Assembly (NCBI GenBank): GCA_023266575.1
Contig: JAHFPV010000005.1
Span: 124,001 to 188,000 of the forward strand
Reading direction: 5' to 3'
DNA from: Sphingobium sp.
Lineage (GTDB): Bacteria > Pseudomonadota > Alphaproteobacteria > Sphingomonadales > Sphingomonadaceae
DNA: 64,000 bases
Shown here: in pieces, positions 42,075 to 51,300 of the stretch
Layout: every line of letters begins with the position of its first letter
How positions within the stretch are numbered: the first letter of the stretch is position 1
Made by a program: the position numbers and the translations under genes
Notes under the pieces: model-generated
Database searches by the model: none
What the model was told of the DNA's origin: nothing
What the model saw: the letters and a program-made list of their open reading frames with translations, nothing else

Positions 42075-43719
42075 TGGGATAGTTCGGTCCTCCGCCGCCT
42101 TCTGGCACGACCCAGTTGATATTCTGGGTCGGGTCCTTGATGTCGCACGTCTTGCAATGGACGCAATTTTGCGCGTTGATCTGGAAGCGGGGATTGCCCT
42201 CTTCCTGACCGACCACTTCATAGACGCCTGCGGGACAATAACGCTGCGCCGGCTCGTCATAAAGGGGCAGATTGTAGCTGATCGGGATCGCAGGGTCCTT
42301 CAGCTGCAAATGGACCGGCTGGTCCTCTTCATGATTGGTGTTGCTCAGGAACACCGACGACAACCGATCGAAACTCACCACGCCGTCGGGCTTGGGATAG
42401 ACGATCTTTTCGCAGGCATCCTTGGGCCAGATCTTCTCATTGTCCGGCTTGTGCTTCATCGTGAAGGGCAGGCCGATCTTGAGCGTCCGCATCCACATGT
42501 CGATGCCCGCCAGCGCGGTGCCGATCGTGCCGCCGAACTTGCTCAGCAGCGGCTCGGCATTCTTGACCAACTTCAGCTCGTCCGCGATCCAGCTGGAGCG
42601 CAGCACATCTTCATAATCGCTCAGCACGTCGCTGCCGCGCTGGCGCTGCACTGCGGCGAAGGCCGCTTCGGCCGCCAGCATACCGGACTTCATCGCCGTA
42701 TGCGTGCCCTTGATCCGCGGCACGTTCACAAAGCCCGCCGAACAGCCGATCAGCGCGCCGCCGGGGAATACCAGCTTGGGAATGGACTGCCAGCCACCCT
42801 CATTGATCGCCCGCGCGCCATAGGACACGCGCCGCCCGCCTTCGAGAAATTTGCGGATTTCCGGGTGCTGCTTCCAGCGCTGGAACTCCTCGAACGGATA
42901 AAGATGCGGGTTGCGATAGCCCAGCCCGACGACGAAGCCCAACGCCACCTGGCCATTGGCCTGATGATAGAGGAAGCCGCCGCCATAGGCATCGGTCAGC
43001 GGCCAGCCCTGCGAATGGATCACCAGCCCCGGCTTGTGCATGGCAGGATCAATGTCCCACAATTCCTTCATGCCCAAACCATAGACCTGCGGCTCGCAGT
43101 CCGCGTCCAGCGCAAACTGGCGCTTCAATATCTTGGTCAGGTGGCCGCGCGCGCCTTCGGCAAAGAAAGTATATTTCGCGTGCAGCTCCAGGCCGGGCTG
43201 ATAATCGCCCTTATGATTACCCTCACGGTCGACGCCCATGTCGCCGGTGGCCACGCCCTTCACGCTGCCATCCTCATGGTAGAGAATCTCGGCAGCGGCG
43301 AATCCGGGGAAGATTTCAACGCCCAGCCCTTCGGCCTGCTCCGCCAGCCAGCGGCAGAGATTGCCCAGCGATCCGGTATAGGTGCCCTTATTGTGCATCC
43401 ATCCTGGCGTCATGATGTGCGGCATCGCCATCTTGCCGCTTTTGGTCAGGAACCAGTGCTGATTGTCGGTCACCGGCGTCTCGGCCAGCGAACAGCCCAT
43501 GTCGCGCCATTCCGGCAGCAATTCGTCCAGCGCCTTCGGGTCGATCACTGCGCCCGACAGGATATGGGCGCCGATTTCCGACCCTTTTTCCAGCACGCAC
43601 ACGGCCAGTTCCTGCCCGGCGTCATTGGCCAGCTGTTTCAGCCGGATTGCCGCTGACAATCCCGCCGGTCCCCCACCAACGATGACCACGTCATAGGGCA
43701 TCGATTCCCGTTCGCTCAT
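42067..43719 (-). CDS. Electron transfer flavoprotein-ubiquinone oxidoreductase
   Basis: Passes electrons from acyl-CoA and amino-acid dehydrogenases, via ETF, to ubiquinone at the inner membrane. It is 550 residues long. The FAD motif VVIVGGGPAGLSAAIRL opens it. LSGAVIDPKAL, GCSAGFVNVPRIKGTHTAMKSG (split) and the ubiquinone-binding region follow. The 4Fe-4S cysteines are in YCPAGVYEV and NCVHCKTCDIKDP near the C-terminus. GGAGGG before the ATG supports the start. Its stop lies inside the next gene's predicted start region. ETF subunit genes are not in this window. Confidence 0.95.
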   Translation of the reverse strand: MSERESMPYDVVIVGGGPAGLSAAIRLKQLANDAGQELAVCVLEKGSEIGAHILSGAVIDPKALDELLPEWRDMGCSLAETPVTDNQHWFLTKSGKMAMPHIMTPGWMHNKGTYTGSLGNLCRWLAEQAEGLGVEIFPGFAAAEILYHEDGSVKGVATGDMGVDREGNHKGDYQPGLELHAKYTFFAEGARGHLTKILKRQFALDADCEPQVYGLGMKELWDIDPAMHKPGLVIHSQGWPLTDAYGGGFLYHQANGQVALGFVVGLGYRNPHLYPFEEFQRWKQHPEIRKFLEGGRRVSYGARAINEGGWQSIPKLVFPGGALIGCSAGFVNVPRIKGTHTAMKSGMLAAEAAFAAVQRQRGSDVLSDYEDVLRSSWIADELKLVKNAEPLLSKFGGTIGTALAGIDMWMRTLKIGLPFTMKHKPDNEKIWPKDACEKIVYPKPDGVVSFDRLSSVFLSNTNHEEDQPVHLQLKDPAIPISYNLPLYDEPAQRYCPAGVYEVVGQEEGNPRFQINAQNCVHCKTCDIKDPTQNINWVVPEGGGGPNYPNM

Positions 43720-43847
43720 AAACCCTCCAATGGGCCACCGGCGGGCTGCACCCCGTCCATCCAGTCGCCTTATTACTCCAACACTTTACCAGCCATGGCG
43801 ATGAAGAATCTTGACCCCCTCGTCAACCTCTGGCCCTAGATGATCGT

Positions 43848-44579
43848 ATGCGGGGTGAATTGCAGGATCATGCGGCGGCTGCCGACGCCTATATGGCGTG
43901 GTGGACGCTCGCGGGCGTAGATGGCGCCGTGGCCGAATCGCCGGTGAACTGGTTGCGTCCGATGACTGTCGCGGATGCGAAGGGGGCGATTCGCGCCGTT
44001 CCGGCGTCGGCCACCATCGAAAAAAAGCCCCAAAGCCTCGATTCGTTCCTTGGCTGGCTTGCGACCGATCCCGAACAGCCCGAACGACGCTGGCCCGGCG
44101 CACCCATATTGCCAATGGGTGGCGAGGGCGCGCCGCTGATGGTCGTCACCGACCTGCCCGATCCGGCGGACATGGCGGCGGGGCAATTGCTGGCCGATCG
44201 CGCAGGCGCGCTGTTCGAAGCGATGCTGCGCGCGATCGGGCTGGACCGCTCCACCATCCATCTTGCCTCCCTCTTCACCGCCCGCCCGCCTGGCGGCATG
44301 GTGGAGGCGGCTGATCTGGCTGCCGTCGCCGACCGGATGCGCGCCCATGTCGCCCTCGCCCGGCCCCGCCGCCTGCTGCTGCTGGGCGATCGGACGATCC
44401 GTGCGCTGCTTCCGACGGATGCCGCCACGCCCCCCGATGGTTTACGCGACTTTAACCATGAAGGCGGCATTGTGCCTGCCGTCGCCGCATTTCATCCCCG
44501 CCTGCTGCTGACCCAGCCTGCGGCGAAAGCGGAATGCTGGCGCGCCCTGCAAAGCCTGATCGAGGAAGTCCGCCCGTGA
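43848..44579 (+). CDS. Uracil-DNA glycosylase-like protein, key residues missing
   Basis: A 243-residue protein with the outline of a family 4 UDG. MVVTDLPDPADMAAGQLLAD stands where the family has VGEAPG; LFTARPPGG matches the conserved arginine-proline stretch; and VAAFHPRLLL matches the HPxxLL motif. The GEAPG catalytic loop is replaced. The protein has a single cysteine, so it cannot bind the 4Fe-4S cluster of active family 4 enzymes. Activity is therefore doubtful. It is coupled to the transglycosylase gene by GTGA, and the pair is common in sphingomonads to my knowledge. Confidence 0.65.
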   Translation: MRGELQDHAAAADAYMAWWTLAGVDGAVAESPVNWLRPMTVADAKGAIRAVPASATIEKKPQSLDSFLGWLATDPEQPERRWPGAPILPMGGEGAPLMVVTDLPDPADMAAGQLLADRAGALFEAMLRAIGLDRSTIHLASLFTARPPGGMVEAADLAAVADRMRAHVALARPRRLLLLGDRTIRALLPTDAATPPDGLRDFNHEGGIVPAVAAFHPRLLLTQPAAKAECWRALQSLIEEVRP

Positions 44580-46357
44580 TTCGTGCCGCGACCCAAATGT
44601 CCAGCCTGGCCCTGATGGCGATGGGACTGGCTGCAACGCTGCCCGCCCGTGCCGAGACCGCCCCGATTTCTCCCGCAATCACCGCCGCGCCCGCTTCCCC
44701 GCTCCAGATTGGCGACGGGGCCAAGGCCAGCTATCGCGCCATCTTCACCGCCCTTCAGGGCCAGCAATGGGCCGAAGCCAGAACGCTGATCAACGCGCTG
44801 GATGCGCAGGACGCTGTTCGCCCGCTCGCCTTGTCCGAACTCTATCTCGCCAAGGGATCGCCCAAGGTCGAACTGTTCGACCTGCTCGACCTCATCAACA
44901 AGGCCGCCTGGCTGCCCAAGGCGGACCAGCTTTCCCGCCTCGCCGAAAAGCGCGGCGCGACCATGCTGCCCACCCTGCCGCAGGTGCAGAAAATGGTATG
45001 GCTGGGGTCCGCCCCCCGGCGCGAATATGTCGGATCGACCAAGACGGACACGCTGGCGATCGCGCTGGCGGGCCAAATCCAGGCCTTCGTCAAGGCCGAC
45101 GATCCGGTCGGGGCCGAAGCGCTGCTGGCCAGCGGCGAAACCGGCCTGACGCCCGAAGGGCTGACCGAAGTGCGCCAGCGGGTTGCCTGGGCCTATTATA
45201 TCGAAAATGACGACGCCAACGCCCGCCGCATGGCCGCCCGCGCGCTCGAAACCCGCACGGGTGGCGACTGGACGGTGCAGGCGCACTGGACTGCAGGCCT
45301 GGCCGCATGGCGTCAGAATGACTGCCGCGCCGCCGCCCCGGCCTTCGCCAATGTCGCGGCCTTTGCCACCAATGCGGACATGCGCGCCGCTGGCGCCTAT
45401 TGGGCCTCGCGCGCCTATATGGTCTGCGGCGAAGCGCCCAAGGTCGCCAATTATCTCAAACTCGCCGCCCGTTCGGAAGAAACCTTCTACGGTCTGCTGG
45501 CGCGCGAATCGCTGGGGATGCCGCTCGGCGCGCCGCCGGTCGCGACCCGGTTCGGCCAGGCTGAATGGCTGGCGCTCAAGGACAGCCCCAACGCCCGCGC
45601 CGCCATCGCTCTCGCCGCGATCGGCGATACTGGCCGCGCCGACGAAATGCTCCGCTATCAGGCGAAGATCGGCGGCACCGGCCAATATGACGCGCTGCTT
45701 CGCCTGGCGAGCGCGCTCAACCTGCCCGCGACCCAACTCTGGCTTGCCCATAACGGCCCGGCGGGCAAGCAACCGGCCAGCTTCGCCCGCTTCCCCGCGC
45801 CCGACTGGCGCCCCGATGGTGGCTGGCGGGTCGATCCTTCGCTCATCTACGCCCACACCTTGCAGGAATCGGGCTTTCGTTCCGATGTCGTCAGCAGCGC
45901 GGGCGCGCGCGGCCTGATGCAGGTGCGCCCCGGCACCGGCAGCGACATGGGGCTGGAGTCAGCCGCACAACTCTTCGTGCCATCCACCAACATGGAATTT
46001 GGCCAGCGCTATCTGGAGGCGCTGCGCGACATGAGCGCCACCGGCGGGCTGCTGCCCAAGGTGATGGCCGCTTATAATGCCGGGCCGCTGCCGGTCGAAC
46101 GCTGGAACGCGCAGGTCAAGGACAAGGGCGATCCATTGCTGTTCATGGAATCGCTGCCTTATTATGAAACCCGCGCCTATGTGAACATCGTCATGCGCAA
46201 TTACTGGATGTACCAGATTCAGGCGAAGGGGACCGCCGACTGCCTGACCGGCATGGCGCAGGGCATGTGGCCGACCTTCCCCAATGCCAAGGGCGTGAAG
46301 CTGGTCCGCCTCAGCCAGTCTGACGGTCGCGCCAGCATGGGCGGTGGCGCGGACTAA
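44576..46357 (+). CDS. Soluble lytic murein transglycosylase
   Basis: A periplasmic enzyme that cleaves peptidoglycan glycan strands. It is 593 residues long. The signal peptide is in MSSLALMAMGLAATLPARAE. An alpha-helical U-shaped region of about 380 residues follows, like Slt70. The catalytic SLT domain has E431 in HTLQESGFRSDVVSSAGARG (split), then GLMQV and AAYNAGPLPVERW. The GTG at 44576 overlaps the upstream stop as GTGA and keeps MIRAATQ before the signal. Its TAA stop directly touches the 270-bp MITE-like element; before insertion the stop would have overlapped the moaB ATG. Confidence 0.92.
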   Translation: MIRAATQMSSLALMAMGLAATLPARAETAPISPAITAAPASPLQIGDGAKASYRAIFTALQGQQWAEARTLINALDAQDAVRPLALSELYLAKGSPKVELFDLLDLINKAAWLPKADQLSRLAEKRGATMLPTLPQVQKMVWLGSAPRREYVGSTKTDTLAIALAGQIQAFVKADDPVGAEALLASGETGLTPEGLTEVRQRVAWAYYIENDDANARRMAARALETRTGGDWTVQAHWTAGLAAWRQNDCRAAAPAFANVAAFATNADMRAAGAYWASRAYMVCGEAPKVANYLKLAARSEETFYGLLARESLGMPLGAPPVATRFGQAEWLALKDSPNARAAIALAAIGDTGRADEMLRYQAKIGGTGQYDALLRLASALNLPATQLWLAHNGPAGKQPASFARFPAPDWRPDGGWRVDPSLIYAHTLQESGFRSDVVSSAGARGLMQVRPGTGSDMGLESAAQLFVPSTNMEFGQRYLEALRDMSATGGLLPKVMAAYNAGPLPVERWNAQVKDKGDPLLFMESLPYYETRAYVNIVMRNYWMYQIQAKGTADCLTGMAQGMWPTFPNAKGVKLVRLSQSDGRASMGGGAD

Positions 46358-46627
46358 GGGTGCAGACCCATAAATTACGAGGTCGAGATGGAGACGAAAA
46401 TGGCTGGTGGGAGGGAGAGCGCGCCGCAAGATAGCGGCAGCACTATCTTGCAAGCGTTCGACCACTCCACCGGCCATTTTCGTCCCACCCCTCCGGGGCA
46501 GGATTGTCCGGGCCCTGTGGCACGTCCAAGCCCTCGACCGGGCAATTTTGCCCGCTCTTCGCGCTTCTCCTCCCACAGAATCCCGGACAATCCTGTCTCG
46601 ATCCTCGTAATTTATGGGTCTGCACCC
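46358..46627. mobile_element. MITE-like structured element between slt and moaB
   Basis: A 270-bp element with perfect 24-bp terminal inverted repeats (46358-46381 and 46604-46627). Inside are two further inverted pairs. Arm 1 is 46393-46410 with 46467-46484 (17 of 18) around GCAAGATAG/CTATCTTGC. Arm 2 is 46499-46512 with 46582-46595 (perfect 14) around CGGGCAA/TTGCCCG. The whole could fold as a three-way junction. TAA flanks both ends, an apparent 3-bp target duplication. It encodes no transposase, so it is non-autonomous. The family is not one I recognise. Confidence 0.8.
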
Positions 46628-46629
46628 TA

Positions 46630-47157
46630 ATGCCGATCGACGAAAGCCGGACCTTCATCCCCGTCCGCATCGCCGTTCTGACCATATCCGACACCCGCAG
46701 CGCGGCGGATGATCGCTCCGGCGACACGCTGGTCGAACGACTGGAAAGCGCGGGCCATATATTGGCTGCCCGCTACATCGAGCGCGACGACAAATCCGCC
46801 ATCGTCGCCCGGCTTCATGCCTGGATCGACGACCCGGACATAGACGTGATCCTGACCACCGGCGGCACCGGCGTCACTGGCCGCGACATTACCCCCGAAG
46901 CGCTGGCCCAGGTGCAGGACAAGGAAATTCCGGGCTTTGGCGAACTGTTCCGCTGGCTCAGCTACCAGACGATCGGCACCTCGACCATCCAATCCCGCGC
47001 CACCGCCTGCGTCGCGCGCGGCACCTATATCTTCGCGCTCCCCGGATCGACCGGCGCAGTCAAAGATGCGTGGGACGGCATTTTGGTGAGCCAGCTCGAC
47101 AGCCGTTTCCGCCCCTGCAATTTCGTCGAGCTGATGCCCCGCCTGACGGAGCGCTGA
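46630..47157 (+). CDS. moaB: Molybdenum cofactor biosynthesis protein MoaB
   Basis: A molybdopterin adenylyltransferase-type protein of the MoaB/Mog fold. It is 175 residues long. [37 protein letters not shown] and [18 protein letters not shown] are the diagnostic motifs. The ATG at 46630 overlaps the right TAA flank of the MITE-like element; the frame stays open upstream through the element but that part is not coding. No ribosome binding site precedes the ATG apart from element sequence, so its expression may have been weakened. No other moa genes are nearby. Confidence 0.93.
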   Translation: MPIDESRTFIPVRIAVLTISDTRSAADDRSGDTLVERLESAGHILAARYIERDDKSAIVARLHAWIDDPDIDVILTTGGTGVTGRDITPEALAQVQDKEIPGFGELFRWLSYQTIGTSTIQSRATACVARGTYIFALPGSTGAVKDAWDGILVSQLDSRFRPCNFVELMPRLTER

Positions 47158-47203
47158 CGCAAACTTGCCATATGCGATATGGGCTAGTTTTACGAACTTC
47201 CGA

Positions 47204-47232
47204 TTGACCTTTTGTTCCTTTTATGTTCTTAT
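47204..47232 (+). promoter_or_regulatory. Promoter with LexA-type box GTTC-N7-GTTC
   Basis: A -35-like TTGACC is at 47204-47209 and a -10-like TCTTAT at 47227-47232, 17 bp apart. GTTC at 47214-47217 and 47225-47228 form the direct repeat GTTC-N7-GTTC, the LexA box known in alphaproteobacteria. It overlaps the promoter core, as expected for a repressor site. The predicted start of transcription is at or next to the ATG at 47239. Confidence 0.65.
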
Positions 47233-47238
47233 CCTTAT

Positions 47239-48306
47239 ATGGGAATAGAGAAAGGACGAGGCGCAACATTCAACACGCAAAGTGTGCGTTTTTCTCTGCC
47301 CCAACGCGAAATTGACGGGGACTGGCTTGACGCCATCACCGATATCGACGGCCCCATTCCCCGCCGTCGGACGCAGGTGATGATCGAACATCCCCGCACG
47401 ATCATCGCCCGCAACAGCTCGCCCGACATCGGTTTCGACCAGTCAATCAACGCCTATCGCGGCTGCGAACATGGCTGCATCTATTGCTATGCGCGCCCGT
47501 CCCACGCCTATCATGACCTGTCGCCGGGTCTGGATTTTGAAACGAAGCTGTTTGCCAAACCGGACGCCGCCAAATTACTCCGCGCCGAACTGTCGAAGAA
47601 AAATTACGCCGTCATGCCCATCGCGCTCGGCACCAATACCGATCCTTATCAGCCAATTGAAAAGGATTGGGGGATTACGCGATCCATCCTGGAACTGCTG
47701 GCGGAATGTCGCCACCCCCTGTTCATCACCACCAAGTCCGACCGTATCCTGCGCGACATGGATCTACTCACCGCCATGGCGCGCGACAGGCTGGTGTCGG
47801 TCGCGATTTCGGTGACGACGCTGGACCCGGCGATCGCCCGCACGCTCGAACCGCGCGCGCCGCATCCGCTGCGCCGGGTGGAGGCGATCCGACGACTCGC
47901 TGACGCTGGCGTGCCGGTCTATGCCAGCCTCTCGCCGATCATCCCGGCCATCACCGATCATGAGATTGAGAATATCGTCGCCCGCGTCGCCGCTGCCGGT
48001 GCGCGCGAAGTCACCTATATTCCCGTCCGCCTGCCCCATGAAGTCGCGCCTTTGTTCCGCGCCTGGCTCGCCGCCCATTATCCCGACCGCGCGGCGCGGG
48101 TGATGGCGATCGTCCGCGAATTGCGCGGCGGGCGTGACAATGACCCCAATTTCGGCAGCCGGATGCGGGGCCAAGGCGTATGGGCGGACCTTATCCGCAC
48201 CCGTTTCATCAAGGCCCGCAAACGCGCCGGGCTGGGGGCGGAACGGCTGATCCTGCGCACCGACCTGTTCCGCCCGCCCGAAGGCGCGCAGATGCGGCTG
48301 CTATGA
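47239..48306 (+). CDS. PA0069-family radical SAM protein (SplB-like)
   Basis: A radical-SAM protein of about 355 residues. MGIEKGRGATFNTQSVRF starts it, and the 4Fe-4S cysteines are C76, C80 and C83 in YRGCEHGCIYCYARPSH. TNTDPYQPIEKDWGITR and SLSPIIPAITDHEIE are conserved in the PA0069/SplB-like group. Spore photoproduct lyase is the best known relative, but this organism does not sporulate and the substrate is unknown; DNA damage repair is a reasonable guess. A LexA-type box covers its promoter. The ATG lies where transcription should begin, so the mRNA may be leaderless. It is convergent with dnaE. Confidence 0.85.
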   Translation: MGIEKGRGATFNTQSVRFSLPQREIDGDWLDAITDIDGPIPRRRTQVMIEHPRTIIARNSSPDIGFDQSINAYRGCEHGCIYCYARPSHAYHDLSPGLDFETKLFAKPDAAKLLRAELSKKNYAVMPIALGTNTDPYQPIEKDWGITRSILELLAECRHPLFITTKSDRILRDMDLLTAMARDRLVSVAISVTTLDPAIARTLEPRAPHPLRRVEAIRRLADAGVPVYASLSPIIPAITDHEIENIVARVAAAGAREVTYIPVRLPHEVAPLFRAWLAAHYPDRAARVMAIVRELRGGRDNDPNFGSRMRGQGVWADLIRTRFIKARKRAGLGAERLILRTDLFRPPEGAQMRLL

Positions 48307-48309
48307 TCG

Positions 48310-51300
48310 TCAGCCGACCAGTCGCATCCCGGCCCGGCGGTTGCGGGTGCGATAGCCATCCTGCGTCGCCTCCATCCGCTCGAACCGGTGGATCGTCAGG
48401 TTGGGAATCACCGACATGGCATCGACCTGATCCGCGCCCAGCAGGAAATCATCGCCCAGGAACAGCCGCACCGCCTGCCCGTTCTCAGCGGGCGTGCGCA
48501 AAAACAATTCGCTCCGCCCGCCCCGGCTCTGCGCCATCAGTGCGGCCAGTGCCTCGACCGCTGCCGGATCGGTCGCATCGACCACCAGTTCCATCCGCGA
48601 CGCGCTGGCGATCAGTTTGAACGGCTCGATCTTGCGCACCGTCACGCGCGGCGTTTCCTCGCCCGGCAAGCGGTCCAGCTCGACATAGAGCAGCGCACAA
48701 TCGCCATCGCGCGCCAGTTCCTCGATCGCCTTGCAGGCATCCTCTTCGAAGCAGCTAGCCTGAAACTGGCCGCTACTGTCGGAAAATGTCGCATTCGCAT
48801 AACGCGCCCCGCGCTTGGTCTCGCGCCAGCGTACGTCCTCGACCATCGCCGCCATGACGCCAGTGGCGCGCGCCTCCCCGGTCAATGGCTCCACGCAGAT
48901 CGCACCATAGCTTTTGGCGCCGCGCGCATCGGCCAGATGGCGGTAGCGATCGACCGGGTGGGCGGAGAAATAGAAGCCAAACGCTTCCTTCTCCTGCGCC
49001 ATCCGATCCGCCACCGACCAGGCCTGATGCGGCGGGATGCGGACATCGGCATGAGGCGTCTCGACATCGCCGAACAACCCGCCCTGCCCGCTTTCCCGCG
49101 CCTGCGCCGCGCTCGACGCGACGCTCAATATCGTTTCCGCCGCTGCGTGAACGCCCGCCCGGTCGGCATGGATCGCATCAAACGCACCCGACGCCGCCAG
49201 ACTCTCCAGCTGTCGCCGGTTGAGCAGGCGCGGTTCGATCCGGTCGGCTATATCGTCCAGGCTCTTGAACGGTCCACCAGCGTCGCGTTCGGCGACCAGC
49301 TGGTCCATCGCCTTCTCACCCACGCCTTTCAGACCGCCCAGCGCATAGCGCACCGCATAGCCCAGACGTGGATCGTCGCCCTCATGCGCGATCGGCTCGA
49401 CCGAAAAGTCCGCCTGACTACGGTTGATGTCGGGGGGCAGGCAGGTCAGCCCCATGCGCCGCATATCGTCGACGAATATGGTCAGCTTGTCGGTCAGATG
49501 GATATCGAACGCCATCGACCCGGCGTAGAATTCCGCCGGATAATGGGCCTTCAGCCACGCCGTCTGGTATGCGAGTAAGGCATAAGCCGCCGCGTGCGAC
49601 TTGTTGAAGCCATAGCCTGCGAACTTGTCGATCAAGTCGAACAATTCGTTCGCCTTGGCCGGCTTGATATCGCTGGCCGCACACCCCTCGACGAAGCGCG
49701 AACGCTGCGCGTCCATCTCCGCCTTCACCTTCTTGCCCATCGCGCGGCGCAGCAGGTCGGCGTCGCCCAGACTGTAACCGGCCAATATCTGCGCGGCCTG
49801 CATCACCTGTTCCTGATAGACGAAGATACCGTAAGTCTCTTCAAGGATCGGTTTCAGCAGGATATGGGGATATTCAATCTCTTCCTGCCCGTTCTTGCGG
49901 CGCCCGAACATCGGGATATTGTCCATCGGGCCGGGCCGATAGAGCGAGACCAGCGCGATGATGTCGCCGAAATTGGTTGGCCGCACCGCCGCCAGCGTCT
50001 TGCGCATCCCCTCCGATTCCAGTTGGAACACGCCGACCGTATCGCCGCGCTGGAGCAGGTCATAGACGGCCGGATCGTCCCACGCGAGTGTTTCCAGATC
50101 CACCGTGACACCCCGCGCCGCCAGCAATTGGACCGCCTTTTGCAGCACCGACAGGGTTTTGAGGCCCAGAAAGTCGAACTTCACAAGGCCTGCGCCCTCG
50201 ACATATTTCATGTCGAACTGGGTCACCGGCATGTCCGACCGCGGATCGCGATAGAGCGGGACCAGTTGCTGCAAAGGCCGATCGCCGATCACCACGCCCG
50301 CGGCATGGGTGGAGCTGTGGCGCGGAAAGCCCTCCAGCTTCATCGCATAGTCGATCAGCCGTTTGACCTGCGCGTCATTGTCATATTCCGCGCGAAACTC
50401 CGCCACGCCGTTCAGCGATCGTTCCAGCGTCCAGGGATCGGTCGGGTGATTAGGCACCAGCTTGGCGAGGCGGTCCACCTGGCCATAGCTCATCTGGAGA
50501 ACACGGCCGGTATCTTTCAGGACGGCGCGGGCTTTCAGCTTTCCGAAGGTGATGATCTGCGCGACATGATCGACGCCATATTTCTGCTGGACGTAGCGGA
50601 TCACCTCACCGCGCCGCGTTTCGCAAAAATCGATGTCGAAGTCGGGCATCGACACACGTTCCGGATTCAGGAACCGCTCGAACAGCAAACCCAGTTGCAG
50701 CGGATCAAGATCAGTGATCAGCAGCGCCCAGGCGACGACCGACCCAGCGCCCGACCCACGGCCCGGACCCACCGGAATATCATGATCCTTCGCCCATTTA
50801 ATGAAGTCGGCAACGATCAGGAAGTAGCCGGGAAAGCCCATCTGGATGATGATGTCGGTCTCGAACTTCAAACGGTCGAGATAGGGCTGGCGCGCTGCTT
50901 CGTCGATGATGCCGAGCTTCGCCAGCCGCGCGTCGAGACCGGCACTGGCGAGATCGCGCAACATCCGCGCTTCGCCCTCGATATCGCCGGCCAGGCTGGG
51001 CAGGATCGGCTTGCGCTTGGGCGCGGCGACGGCGCAGCGCTGGGCGACGACCAGCGTGTTGGCCAATGCTTCGGGCAGATCGTCGAACAGGCGCCGCATT
51101 TCCGCCGCCGGTTTCATCCAGGCATCGGGCGAACTGGTGCGCCGGTCGGGCATATCGACATAAGCGCTGTCGGCAATGCAGAGCATGACGTCATGTGCGG
51201 CGTGGAAATGCGGCTCGGTAAAGCAGGTCGGGTTGGTGGCCACCAACGGCAGGTTGCGGGCATAGGCCAGCTCCAGCAATTCCGGCTCCGCCTTCCCCTC

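Noticed and set aside
46358-46627. Insertion sequence with transposase
   Set aside because: At 270 bp it is too short for a transposase and no frame inside resembles one; treated as a non-autonomous element.
46504-46629. Upstream extension of moaB to an ATG inside the MITE-like element
   Set aside because: The added residues come from the element and do not resemble MoaB; the conserved protein begins at 46630.
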